Assembly: GCA_043228905.1 (NCBI GenBank)
Contig: JBHGNT010000005.1
Coordinates: forward strand, 19,406,001-19,470,000
From: Azolla caroliniana
Taxonomy: Eukaryota > Polypodiophyta
Direction of reading: 5' to 3'
DNA length: 64,000 nt
This document shows, piece by piece, positions 30,741-40,226 of this stretch (within the stretch, counting starts at the first letter, position 1; each line of letters opens with the position of its first letter). Both the position numbers and the translations under genes were made by a program. The notes under the pieces are model-generated. The model ran no database searches, had not been told where the DNA came from, and saw nothing but the letters and a program-made list of their open reading frames with translations.

Positions 30741-31170
30741 TGTCATGAGATGGTTAAGACTCGAACCCATGACCTTATGGTATATGGGTCGAGCTCTTAA
30801 CCATCTCACCATCTATTGTAATTCATAGAATATTATTTTCATTTATGTTTTATTATAAGAAAGTAATGTATATTCCAGATTTCTCTGGAACATTCTAGAA
30901 GCTTCAGGATTATTCCTGAGAACACTATAAAAGAAGGCACTAAGCATTATGTTGAACCAAATTGGTTCAACACCAGTCTTAAGCCTCTTAGTCGATTTGT
31001 ACTTATCTTTCATATAATATAAGAGCTGCTGTCATCATCCTATTTCCCTCTCTCTCTCCTCTTCTCACTTCCTCTCTCTCGGGAATCTTACGCAGTCCCG
31101 TCCTCTTAGTACTAATAGTACTACTCTTCTTAGTACTAATTCCATCTCTGTTTTAGTACTATTCCTGACA
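30741..31170 (+). repeat. 3' LTR of the chromovirus
   Basis: 430 bp and, by eye, identical to the 5' LTR at 25504-25933, including hairpin, TATA box, palindrome and AGTACTA words. The following GAGAC is the target duplication. Confidence 0.95.
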
Positions 31171-31175
31171 GAGAC

Positions 31176-31596
31176 AAGCTCAACCTTGGGAGCGTAAACA
31201 GGTGCCTAACCCAGTGCGTAGACTGGGTGCGTAAAACCGTACGCAAAATATGACCGTAGTGGTATGTAAACCGTGAGGCTGTTAGAATGTTATTCCTCGT
31301 AAGGAATAATTTTGGGGGTAAGTGTAGGATACTCATTTCTGAGAAGTCAGGTATTGTAAGTACTTGTGTCAGCCCGATAGTCAAGGTTTGTATAAAAGGT
31401 GCTGACTGAGCACCAAGTATGTACAGAGAACATACAGAGAATTATTTTTGAACATAGTTACGTTTTCTGCTCTCTGTCTCTGTCTCCATCTCTCCCTCTC
31501 CTGCTTTGTGATTTCTGTGTTTTATCGAATTGTCGTAATTCCGAACCGTGTACTCAGTGTCTTATGCATACGCTTCCGCACACGTATTCTTTTACA
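31176..31596 (+). repeat. remainder of the solo family-A copia LTR
   Basis: Continues from 25503 (AAGCTCAACC) to TTTACA at 31596, with TATAAAA near 31391-31397. Total LTR length is 432 bp. TSD AATTG (25488-25492 and 31597-31601) shows that it is a solo LTR left by LTR-LTR recombination. It sits in the pol tail of copia remnant E. Confidence 0.85.
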
Positions 31597-31717
31597 AATT
31601 GCTGAAGCCTGTCGGCTCCTAGGGCTTTGGTGAAGATGTCGGTTGTCTGAAGATGCGTGTTGATATGTTGAAGATCGACATCTCCAGCCTGAACATGCTC
31701 TCAAATGAAGTGAATGG
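31597..31717 (-). pseudogene. RNase H tail of copia remnant E (right part)
   Basis: The minus strand reads HVQAGDVDLQHINTH, then TTDIFTKALGADRLQQF, the conserved C-terminal part of copia RNase H, with one stop before it. It continues at 25487 once the nested insertions are removed. The 5' part of E was lost where the truncated LTR of element C begins. Confidence 0.75.
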
Positions 31718-31841
31718 CCAGATCTTGGTCTTTAAGAGGAACCTTCTCCTAATGTAAAAAGTGATCTCAGTGTTTTTTCTAGCTTGTTGTCACATATATG
31801 TATATTCTTGAGAATAAAGGTGTTTTTTTTCTCATTTTTCA
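31718..31841 (+). repeat. truncated 5' LTR of copia C
   Basis: Matches the last ~115 bp of the 3' LTR at 46689-46879 and ends TTTTTCA. The upstream part is missing, joined directly to remnant E at an AGATC microhomology. Confidence 0.75.
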
Positions 31842-31844
31842 ATA

Positions 31845-31857
31845 TGGTATCAGGGCC
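31845..31857 (+). other. primer binding site of copia C
   Basis: TGGTATCAGGGCC, one base different from the tRNA-iMet type over the first 12 positions, three bases after the LTR. Confidence 0.8.
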
Positions 31858-32335
31858 TAGATCCACCCCTCTACAAAACCCTAGATCCTCCCCTCTACCA
31901 AACCCTAGATTCGTCCCTCTGCTAGTGTAATAGTGATCAGAACAACACTCTCCTAGCATCAAGACAGGAAAGGGAGGCTTCTCCTTCTAGGATGACAATG
32001 CTATGTGAATGAGAGGTGACTTTAGAAAAGAAGTCAGAAGAGGAGAGAAGAGATAGTCTAGGTTGAGGAGATGGATGAGGTGTTGTCAAAATTGAATGAG
32101 GATCAGGTGAAAACGTTGGTGAAATACATGAAGTAGGTTGAGATTGTAGCGTCTAGAGGTGTGATGGGAACACAACCACCACCTTGACTTCCAGAATATG
32201 GAGAACGTGTACAAACTAGAGGTCGCGGTCATGGGGGCCGAAGAGGTGGAAGAGGAGGACACCAGGTCACAATTGCCAATGGTTTGGTTCAGTTTGAGAG
32301 TGTCAAAGCTGAACTGTTTAAAAAATTTCAAACTT
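31858..32335 (+). pseudogene. copia C gag remnant
   Basis: Short open pieces include MDEVLSKLNEDQVKTLVKYM from 32071 and an RG-rich stretch (RGRGHGGRRGGRGGHQ) near 32220. A decayed zinc knuckle near 32265-32330 still shows a C-Q-W start and a final K-K-F. The front of gag is missing or unreadable. Stops and shifts occur throughout. Confidence 0.55.
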
Positions 32336-32336
32336 G

Positions 32337-32655
32337 AACTGAATCGAACCGAACCACAAAACCGTTAAACTGAACCATTAAAGAAAAATCAAACTGTTAA
32401 AACTGCGGTTTCGTGGTTCAGTTTTGGTTTTCAACTTAGGTCAAAATTCAAAATTCAAAATTTTAAAAATTGTAAAGATTTTCTTAAAATGTGAGAATAA
32501 GGCTTGAAAATGAAAAGATTGTTTTTAAAAAAAAACCCGTTAAACCGTTTAAACTACGGTTTCTAATTGTTGAAACCAAACCAAACCATATTGTTTTAAC
32601 AATTAAGCTAGTAAGCCGTGGTTTCGTGGTTTGGTTCTGTTCAAACCGAACCGTT
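32337..32655. mobile_element. MITE-like insert rich in GGTTCGGTTT motifs
   Basis: The ends are inverted versions of GAACCGAACCACAAAACC (near 32350) and GGTTTCGTGGTTTGGTTC (near 32620). Internal copies of ACCGTTAAAC and the GGTTTCGTGGTT type recur. It separates gag zinc knuckle from protease of C. Exact ends and TSD are not resolved. Confidence 0.45.
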
Positions 32656-35601
32656 GCTTACTGTTATCACTAGGAAAACTTGATGGTAACAGAAGAAGAG
32701 GAAGGAGCTAATGTGGTGTTCACCGAAGAGGATCAAGTTGTCTTAGAAAAATGTAGGAGGAAGCAAAGAGTCGCATTCATGGTAAGGGGTAACGTTGTTA
32801 CCTATGCTTATTTGGCCAAAGGTACTAGTAACACACATACTCTTGCCTCTACACCAGAATGGATAATTGATTCTAGTGCATCTAGGCATGTGACGGATAA
32901 TGCTAGCAAGTTCTCCTCGTATACTCACTTAGCAATACCAGAGAGAGTTCAAACTACTGATGGTATAACACAACCTGTAGTTGGTATAGGTATAGTGAAA
33001 CGTACTGACTTTGTGACATTGTGTAATGTGTTGCATGCTCTTTTCCTAGTAAACCTATTATCTATAAGTTCTATCATACTCTAGCTAAAATGTGTTGTTT
33101 CTTTTGATATTCCCAAGGTGACATTCCAGGAGAAAGGGACATGTCGGAGACTTGGGATTCGCACATGGCATAATGGACTATGGTATTTGGATCGTGAAGG
33201 GCTAGATTCAACATTAACATCATGGTAGAGGGAACAGATGTAAGGGGATCAAAAATGAGTTATGAGGACTTGTTGATGCTTTATGGGACATACCTCTTAT
33301 GGGGTTTTGACTCGAGTGTATTCATACCTTTTTGAAAAGGTTGATAAATCGAAACTTGTTTGTAATACATGTGAATGTGGTAAGCTTACTAAAAGCTCAT
33401 ATGTTAGTTTATGTCATAGGTTGATAAATCGAAACTTGTTTGATGTGATACACTCGAATGCTTGGGGACTGTGTTCCACAAGTTCTATTAAATAATGGAT
33501 ATAGATATTTTGTTTCTTTCATTGACCACTTCTCTCGTGTTACCTGGTTATATTTGATGAAAAATAAGAATGGAGTATTTTCTTGCTTTAAAGATTTTCA
33601 TAGAGTTGTTCAAACTCAATATGGTGCAGTAGTAAAAGTGTTAAGGTCTGATAATGGAACAGAGTATGCTAACATTACATTTAGGGAATACTTGTCAGAT
33701 CAAGGAATACAACATCAAACTACATGCCCATATACACCATCACAAAATGGAGTAGTAGAGAGGGAGAACATACATCTTCTAGAGGTAACAAGAAGCATGA
33801 TGATTTCTATAAATGTCCCAAAGAAGCTGTGGGGACAGACAGTTTTGATGACTGCTGCATTGATCAATAGAATGCCCTCTAAAGAGTATTTGAATGGAAG
33901 TCTCCATGTGAGTTTTTGCAAGGATATAACTCCAGGATCCTTCATTTGAAGGTATTTGGATGTGTGTGTTTTGTAAAGCACGGTAGACCTTTGTAGGAAA
34001 GCTTGATCCTAGAACTGTGAAATGTGTATTTGTGGGATACTTTGCCACACAAAAGGGGTACGTTTGTTGGAGTCCAGTGGAGAAGAGGTTATTTGTGATT
34101 ATGGACATCCATTTCCAAGAGTTGGAGCCGTATTATAAACAAGAGGTAACTTCACCCTTTGATGACTTAATTGAGACTGAAAATATGAGGGAAGGAGATA
34201 ATGGTGAGAGGTTGCTAAAAATAGGATCAATTCCTTTGTTGATCCCTACACCAATTGAGAAACAAGTGAGCATAGGAGATGAGGAAGAAGAAGGAAAAGA
34301 AGACGAGGAACCTGTATGTGTTGGGACTCAAGTTGAGGGGGAGCTAAAGGTGTATACTCAGAGGAAGAGGTAGAAGGACGGAAATATGAACACATCTGCA
34401 ATGCCACTTGTGCCATCAAGTCCCATGTCCTGACTTTCCTCGACTTCTGAAATACCTAAAGAACTCCCAAACCCAGAAATCACTGGTGATATGATTTCCT
34501 CTCTTTCTCCTATAGTGGTTTGGAGGACCTCTCATGGTAATGCAAGAGTCTCTCTTGATCGTTATGGTTTTCCTCATGATATTGCTAAGTTTATCTCTTA
34601 TTCTAACATGTGAGCTGCACATAGAGCATTCATTGCATCATTAGATTCTATCACTTTACCCAAGTGTTGGCAGGTTGCTAAAGAAGATCCAAAGTGGAAC
34701 GCAGTTATGCAAGAAGAACTCAGAGCTCTTGAGAAGAACAAAACTTCGGAGATTGTATCACTACCACCAGGAAAGGGTTTAGGGTTTAGGGTTTACAATA
34801 AAATAGACCCTAGAGGGCAAAATAGATCGTTACAAGGCACGATTAGTAGCTATGGGATATAGTCAGACATATGCAATTGATTATGATGAGACTTTTGCAC
34901 CTGTAGCGAGGATGAGCATTGTTAGAACGATTATTTCCTTAATAGTGAATAAGGATTGGAAATTACATCAATTAGATGTAAAAAATGCATTCCTTCATGG
35001 AGAGTTGATGGAGGAAGTGTACATGGATATCCCCCCAGGTTTTAGTACAATTCAAACAGTAAGAAAAGTTTGTAGGCTAAGGAAGTCGCTTTATGGACTG
35101 AAGCAATCTCCTCGAGCCTGGTTCGACAAGTTAAGAAGGGCTATGGTGGGTATGGGATCCCAACAAATCAATATGGACCATACAATGTTTTTCCAAAAAC
35201 ACAAGGAGCATACTACATTACTTGTTGTGTATGTGGATGATATAATTATCACAAGTAACGATGAAGGAGAAATTGCCCAATGGAAGGTACAACTATGTAA
35301 AGAGTTTAAGGTGAAGGATCTAGGATTGCTACGCTACTTTATTGGAATTGAGGTTACTAGCTCATGGGGCACAAGGAGTTGTTCTATCTCAACAAAAATA
35401 TGTATTAGATCTTCTCTTAGAAATTGGAATGTTGGGTTGTAGGCATGTAGCTTCTCCAATTGACCTAAAGATCAAGTTAATTGAACTTGTAGGGGAGAAA
35501 GTTGATTGTGAAAGGTATCAAAGACTGGTAGGTCAGCTGATTTATTTGACTCATACTCGTCTAGATATTTCATTTGCAATCAGTGTGGTAAGTCACTACA
35601 T
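32656..35601 (+). pseudogene. copia C pol: protease, integrase, RT
   Basis: Protease has EWIIDSSASRHVTD near 32860-32900, with DSS in place of DSG. The integrase zinc region shows CNTCECGKLTKSSY, and its core SFIDHFSRVTW, RSDNGTEYAN and QNGVVEREN in an open stretch at 33458-33949. RT shows YDETFAPVAR near 34880, KKSLYGLKQSP-like LRKSLYGLKQSPRAW near 35080 and VVYVDDIIITS near 35225-35255. At 34775-34800 a GTTTAGGGTTTAGGG run replaces the expected GCRWVY region. Many frame changes and stops are present. It is cut at 35606 by element F. Confidence 0.8.
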
Positions 35602-35606
35602 GCATG
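35602..35606 (+). repeat. target duplication GCATG of copia F (left)
   Basis: Repeated at 40124-40128. Confidence 0.9.
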
Positions 35607-36227
35607 TGTTAGGAAACAGGTCCCTCCGGATGGGAAGTGAGAAGTACTCGGCAATGGAAGACCCGGTGAGAACTGGATGACAAGTACCCGGCAACGGAAG
35701 ACCCGGTGAGAACCGGATGACATGTGCCCGGCAAGCGCCAGATGATGCAGGCCCGGTGAGGAGTGCTCATCGGATGAAGGGACATATTCGTAAATATGTT
35801 TCTAACAGTCCATCGGGGCTATATTTGTAAATAGCCGGAAAGTCATATTAGTAAAAATATGACTTAGGGCAAACTCTTTTATGACGTTGTTGTCATTCTT
35901 GTTGGCGCAAGATCAGAGCGCGCAACTATGTACATAGAGAGTGAGAGAGAGGAAGAGGTCGTTGCCTCTGTTGTAACCGCCGCCTGTGGCGAAGATAGAA
36001 AGCTCGAGGTCGTTGCTTCGGTGCTTTACAATTTGTACATTCTGACATAGTGATAGTTTGCAGTCTGTGGGCTGCCGTGGTTTTTTCCCTAGTTTGGGTT
36101 TTCCACGTTAACATCCTGTGTTCTCTTCTCTCCATTGTGTCGTGCATTCATTCCCCGTTTTTCTGTGTTTTGATTCTAAGCTCGGTTGTGGCCGAGCGGT
36201 GTTCATCGGAGCGTGTAGTTCCTGTCA
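35607..36227 (+). repeat. 5' LTR of copia F
   Basis: 621 bp, TGTTAGG to CTGTCA. It has two copies of a ~40-bp unit (AGTACCCGGCAACGGAAGAC type) and one copy of a 36-bp unit. The TATA position reads TAAAAATA (35852-35859), where the 3' LTR has TATAAATA. Confidence 0.9.
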
Positions 36228-36229
36228 AG

Positions 36230-36241
36230 TGGTATCAGAGT
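36230..36241 (+). other. primer binding site of copia F
   Basis: TGGTATCAGAGT, two bases after the LTR, one base off the tRNA-iMet consensus. Confidence 0.9.
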
Positions 36242-36256
36242 GAAACGACATAGAAA

Positions 36257-37093
36257 ATGGACGAATCGTTGGGCGGCATGTTCAAGCTCACCGACTCCAA
36301 CTATTCAGTGTGGAAGTCGAAGATGAGGGACATGCTCGTGGTTAAAGATCTTTGGTTGCCGGTTCAGTTCGGGGACAAGAGACCAGACAAAATCGACGCC
36401 ACGATATGGGAGGTGATGCACATGAAGACAACGGTGTACATACGGTGCTTCATCGACATGAGCCTATACAACAACTTCAATGAAGAGAGCAAGGCTCATG
36501 AGCTCTGGGAGAAGATCAACATTATGTTTCAAAACAAAAATGCTGTTAATCAGGTTTCGGTATTCCGGAAGCTAGTAAGACTCCGGTACCAAGATGGCTC
36601 CAACATGGCGGAGCACATGAATGCCTTCCAGGGGCTGATCCACCAGGCAACATCATTGGAAGTACCTCTTGCCGATGAGGTACTAGCACTACTCCTGCTC
36701 AGTTCCCTCCCAGATAGTTGGGAGACGTTGGTTGTCACCTTGGGCAACGCCGAGCCGGAAGGGAAACGGTTATCCCTAGCAAGAGTGAAGTCGAGCTTGC
36801 TAGATGAGGAGGTGCGTCGGAAAGATAAGGATACGAGCTCCGACTCCAAAGCGCTCCTTACCGAATCGGAACGCGGAAGACAAAGGAACCGTAGCCCCCA
36901 GAACCGGGAAAAGTCAGGGACACGGTCAAAGTCAAGGGGGAGGCCTACTTGCTTCTATTGCGGCAAGCCGGGACACTTCCAGAAGAACTGTCGGCATTTT
37001 CGAAAAGACAAGGAAACCGACGGTACCGATTTGAAGTGGACACCGGACTGGAACGGTAAAGACCGGAGGGGAACGGACCAAAAGGGACGATGA
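36257..37093 (+). CDS. gag: copia F Gag, intact frame
   Basis: 278 residues starting MDESLGGMFKLTDSNYSVWKSKM, a typical Tork/TNT1-like start. A UBN2 capsid region follows (about residues 10-190), then an RS-rich linker. A zinc knuckle CFYCGKPGHFQKNC lies at about 231-244, with a basic tail. It ends at a TGA (37091-37093), whereas G reads on into protease in one frame. Gag forms the particle and binds RNA. This open Gag in an element without integrase could still take part in particles made by relatives. Confidence 0.85.
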   Translation: MDESLGGMFKLTDSNYSVWKSKMRDMLVVKDLWLPVQFGDKRPDKIDATIWEVMHMKTTVYIRCFIDMSLYNNFNEESKAHELWEKINIMFQNKNAVNQVSVFRKLVRLRYQDGSNMAEHMNAFQGLIHQATSLEVPLADEVLALLLLSSLPDSWETLVVTLGNAEPEGKRLSLARVKSSLLDEEVRRKDKDTSSDSKALLTESERGRQRNRSPQNREKSGTRSKSRGRPTCFYCGKPGHFQKNCRHFRKDKETDGTDLKWTPDWNGKDRRGTDQKGR

Positions 37094-37698
37094 CAATCGC
37101 GGCAAGTGAAGAAGAGTTGATGCTCATCACCGAGGAGAGTGAGATAAAACTTGCCAGCGACAAGATGACCTGGGTGGTCGACTCCGGAGCATGGTTCCAC
37201 CTTACCCCGGACCGGAAATGCTTCTCATCCTACTCAGCCGGTGATCACGGTTGTGTTCGGATGGGGAATGAAGGTACATGCCAAATTGTCGGCATAGGAG
37301 ATGTGTGGTTTACAACACCAACCGGATGCAAGCTGCTACTGAAGGATGTCTGACATGTTCCGGAGGTTCGTTTGAACCTGATATCAGTCGGTCGGCTAGA
37401 TGATGAAGGCTACATGGGTAGCATCCGGAACGATGTTATGAAGTTCAGCAAAGGGAGCCTGATTGTGGCTTGGGCCCGGAAGGTAAACACATTGTACCTG
37501 ATGAATGCCTGGTTATGTCCGGAGGAAGTGAACTCCGAGTCGACCGGTAGGGATCGATTCTACGATGAGCAGACCCAACCAACAAGAGGCCGGTTAGCAC
37601 TCGAGGAACCAACCGGTTACGGTGAGGATACCGAACCGACAGAAGAAGAAGTAGAGGAAGCTGAAACCGGAACTGGCCAAGACCCCGAATCGGATTAG
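37094..37698 (+). pseudogene. copia F protease and deletion junction
   Basis: Shows TWVVDSGAWFHLTPD near 37169-37213 (protease active site; G has SGASFHL), then a stop at 37351-37353 (CGA to TGA against G). It continues with NLISVGRLDDEGY to CPEEVNSES. At about 37545 the sequence jumps to a part that in G lies after integrase (an STG-D-YEEQ-type stretch). The pre-integrase finger and the integrase catalytic core are therefore absent. Confidence 0.85.
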
Positions 37699-39388
37699 GA
37701 TGAAGGGCAAATGGAGGAGCCGGTTACCGAAGCCCAAAGACGAAGATATCCTCTCAGAGAGAGAAGGGCCTCCCGGAGATTTCCGGATGTAGAGCATGTG
37801 CTGCTGACCGATGAGGGGGAGCCCGAAAGCTTCGAGGAAGCTAAAAGTGACGCCCATACCCGCAAATGGTTAAGTACCATGCAGGATGAGATGGATTCCC
37901 TGCATGAGAACCATACGTATGAATTGGTGGAGTTGCCGAAAGGAAAGCGGGCACTCCGAAACAAGTGGGTGTACAAGATGAAACCGAGAGATGCCGGCAA
38001 CCCCCCGAGATACAAAGCCAGGATCGTGGTGAAGGGGTTCCAGCAGAAGAAGGGCGTGGACTTCGACGAGATATTTGCCCCGGTAATAAAGATGACCTCC
38101 ATCCGGATGGTGCTGAGTATAGCGGCAAGCATGGATCTCGAGGTAGAGCAGCTGGACGTGAAGACGACATTCCTTCACGGTGACCTCGAAGAGGAGATCT
38201 ACATGCAACAACCCGAAGGATTCGTGGAGAAAAGGAAGGAACACCTGGTATGCCAGTTGAAGAAGAGTTTGTACGGACTGAAGCAGGCTCCCCGACAATG
38301 GTACCGGAAGTTCGACTCCTTCATGACCGATCAAGGGTACCACAAGACACAGGCTGATCATGTGTGTTTGTGAAGAAGTTTGAAGGAGGCGACTTCCTGA
38401 TACTCCTTCTGTACGTGCACGACATGTTGATCGTCAAACGGGACCAAGCCAAAATACGGATGCTGAAGAAGGCTGTCAACCGAACCTTCGTGATGAAAGA
38501 CTTGGGTCCGGCAAGATAGATGCTGGGGATGCATATCATCCGGAACCGACCAACGAAGCAACCGTGGCTGTCACAGGAGAAATACGTGACAAAGGTGCTT
38601 CAACGGTTCAACATGTCAGATGCGAAACCGGTCGGATCGACACTTCCAGCAAACTGTAGGTTATCCGGTAAGCAAAGCCCGAAGACGAAAGCAGAGAAGG
38701 CGGATATGATGAAGGTTCCATATGCCTCTGCCGTCGGGAGCTTAATGTACGCAATGGTGTGTACCCGACCGGATATAGGATACGCAGTCGGAGTGGTGAG
38801 CCGGTTTATGAGCAATTCCGGCAAGGAGCACTGGAATGTGGTCAAATGGATACTCCGGTACTTGAAGGGCACTTCGAACATGTGTCTCCGATTCGGCTCC
38901 GGTAAACCTCAACTTGACGGTTTTACCGATTCGGACATGTCGGCTGATGTGGATACCAGTCGGTCTACATCCGGGTATGTAATGACATATGCAGGGGGAG
39001 CTGTTTCGTGGCAATCGATGCTGCAGAAGACGGTTGCGTTGTCAACCACAGAGGCGGAGTACATGGTGCCTTTGGAAGCCGGCAAGGAAAATTATGGATG
39101 AAGGACTTGATCGGAGAGCTCGGTATCCGGCAAGATGAATACCGGCTCTATTGCGACAGTCAAAGTGCCATCCACCTTGCTAAGAATGCGGCCTACCATT
39201 CCCGGACGAAGCATATCCAGCGAAGGTATCACTGGATCCGGGAAAGAGTAGATGACCGGGAGTTTGCGCTGACGAAGATCGACACGGCTGAGAACGGGTC
39301 AGATATGCTGACCAAAGTACTGATACCTGACAAGCTAGATGCATGCCGGAAGCAGATCGGACTACTAAGACATCCCATGCCGGAGTGA
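37699..39388 (+). pseudogene. copia F RT and RNase H
   Basis: RT contains RKWLSTMQDEMDSL, YDMV-type LVELPKGKRAL, VDFDEIFAPV and KKSLYGLKQAPRQW. A missing base near 38358 shifts the frame, and the YVDD box reads LLYVHDMLIV (D to H) near 38405-38435. A TAG at 38517-38519 follows. RNase H shows DGFTDSDMSADVDTSRST and ALSTTEAEYM. A second shift occurs near 39090, and the frame ends at TGA 39386-39388. The changed catalytic box and the shifts make it inactive. Confidence 0.85.
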
Positions 39389-39398
39389 AGGGGGAGTT

Positions 39399-40123
39399 TG
39401 TTAGGAAACAGGTCCCTTCGGATGGGACGTGAGGAGTACCCGGCAACGGAAGACTCGGTGAGAACCGGATGACATGTGCCCGACAAGCGCCGAATGATGC
39501 AGGCTCGGTGAGGAGTGCTCACCAGATGAATGATGCAGGCCCGGTGAGGAGTGCTCATCGGATGAATGATGCAGGCCCGGTGAGGAGTGCTCATCGGATG
39601 AATGATGCAAGCCCGGTGAGGAGTGCTCACCGGATGAATGATGCAGGCCCGGTGAGGAGTGCTCACCGGATGAAGGGACATATTCGTAAATATGTTTCTG
39701 AGAGTCCATCGGGGCTATATTTGTAAATAGTCGGAAAGTCATATTAGTATAAATATGACTTAGGGCAAACTCTTTTATGACGTTGTTGTCATTCTTGTTG
39801 GCGCAAGATCAGAGCGCGCAACTGTGTACAGAGAGAGTGTGAGAGAGGAAGAGGTCGTTGACTCTGTTGTAACCGCCGCCTGTGGCGAAGATAGAAAGCT
39901 CGAGGTCGTTGCTTCGGTGCTTTACAATTTGTACATTCTGACATAGTGATAGTTTGCAGTCTGTGGGCTGCCATGGTTTTTTCCCTAGTTTGGGTTTTCC
40001 ACGTTAACATCCCGTGTTCTCTTCTCTCCATTGTGTCGTGCATTCATTCCCCGTTTTTCTGTGTTTTGATTCTAAGTTTGGTTGTGGCCGAGCGGTGTTC
40101 ATCGGAGCGTGTAGTTCCTGTCA
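39399..40123 (+). repeat. 3' LTR of copia F with 36-bp VNTR
   Basis: 725 bp. A 36-bp unit (GAATGATGCAGGCCCGGTGA at its start) occurs five times at about 39490-39672, against once in the 5' LTR. The ~40-bp unit occurs once against twice. TATAAATA is at 39748-39755. The net difference of 104 bp is fully accounted for by these units. Confidence 0.9.
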
Positions 40124-40128
40124 GCATG
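40124..40128 (+). repeat. target duplication GCATG of copia F (right)
   Basis: Matches 35602-35606. Confidence 0.9.
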
Positions 40129-40221
40129 ATCCAAGGAAAGATCATATGGATGCACTGTACTAGATTTTGAGATATGTCAAAGGTGCCCCGGGAAATGAAT
40201 TGATCTTTAGAAAACATGGTC
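40129..40221 (+). pseudogene. copia C RT-RNase H junction fragment
   Basis: Continues the C frame from 35601 after element F is removed: HDPRKDHMDALY, a stop, then ILRYVKGAPGNELIFRKHG. This is the conserved copia segment before RNase H. It is cut by element G. Confidence 0.8.
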
Positions 40222-40226
40222 ATTTT
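40222..40226 (+). repeat. target duplication ATTTT of copia G (left)
   Basis: Repeated at 45749-45753. Confidence 0.85.

Larger units (their letters stand above)
25504..31170 (+). mobile_element. complete Ty3/gypsy chromovirus, self-priming (Tf1/sushi-like) layout
   Basis: 5667 bp with 430-bp LTRs that I read as identical and a perfect 5-bp TSD GAGAC (25499-25503 and 31171-31175). Gag and Pol frames are open. Domain order is gag, protease, RT, RNase H, integrase, chromodomain, which defines a chromovirus. There is no TGG-type tRNA primer site. The 12 bases at 25936-25947 are instead complementary to the predicted transcript start. Protease and RT motifs (LDSGANS, IYLDD) are closer to the Tf1/sushi group than to angiosperm chromoviruses as I know them. 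It lies within a copia solo LTR. Intact frames and identical LTRs imply very recent insertion and possible activity. Confidence 0.95.
35607..40123 (+). mobile_element. copia element F, integrase-deleted derivative of the G family
   Basis: Complete at both ends: LTRs of 621 and 725 bp, primer site, polypurine tract and TSD GCATG. Gag and RT/RNase H are clearly related to element G, but about 0.9 kb covering the integrase is missing between 37540 and 37550. It could only move with integrase supplied by a relative. LTR sizes differ through VNTR copy number. It is inserted in the RT-RNase H junction of element C. Confidence 0.9.

Noticed and set aside
32277-32336. MITE start at CAATGGTTTGGTTCAG
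   Set aside because: This stretch translates as the decayed gag zinc knuckle of C, so the insert must begin after it.
34775-34795. Telomere repeat (TTTAGGG) tract
   Set aside because: Only about two and a half units, within decayed copia RT; slippage or chance, not a telomere. The same holds for 25180-25197.
39490-39672. CRISPR-like direct repeats
   Set aside because: Units are head-to-tail with no unique spacers, lie in an LTR of a plant element and have no cas genes.
39229-39726. Repetitive open frames on both strands (HRACIIHPMSTP-type, AGPVRSAHRMND-type repeats)
   Set aside because: They are translations of the 36-bp VNTR in the F LTR; the unit is divisible by three, so all frames stay open.
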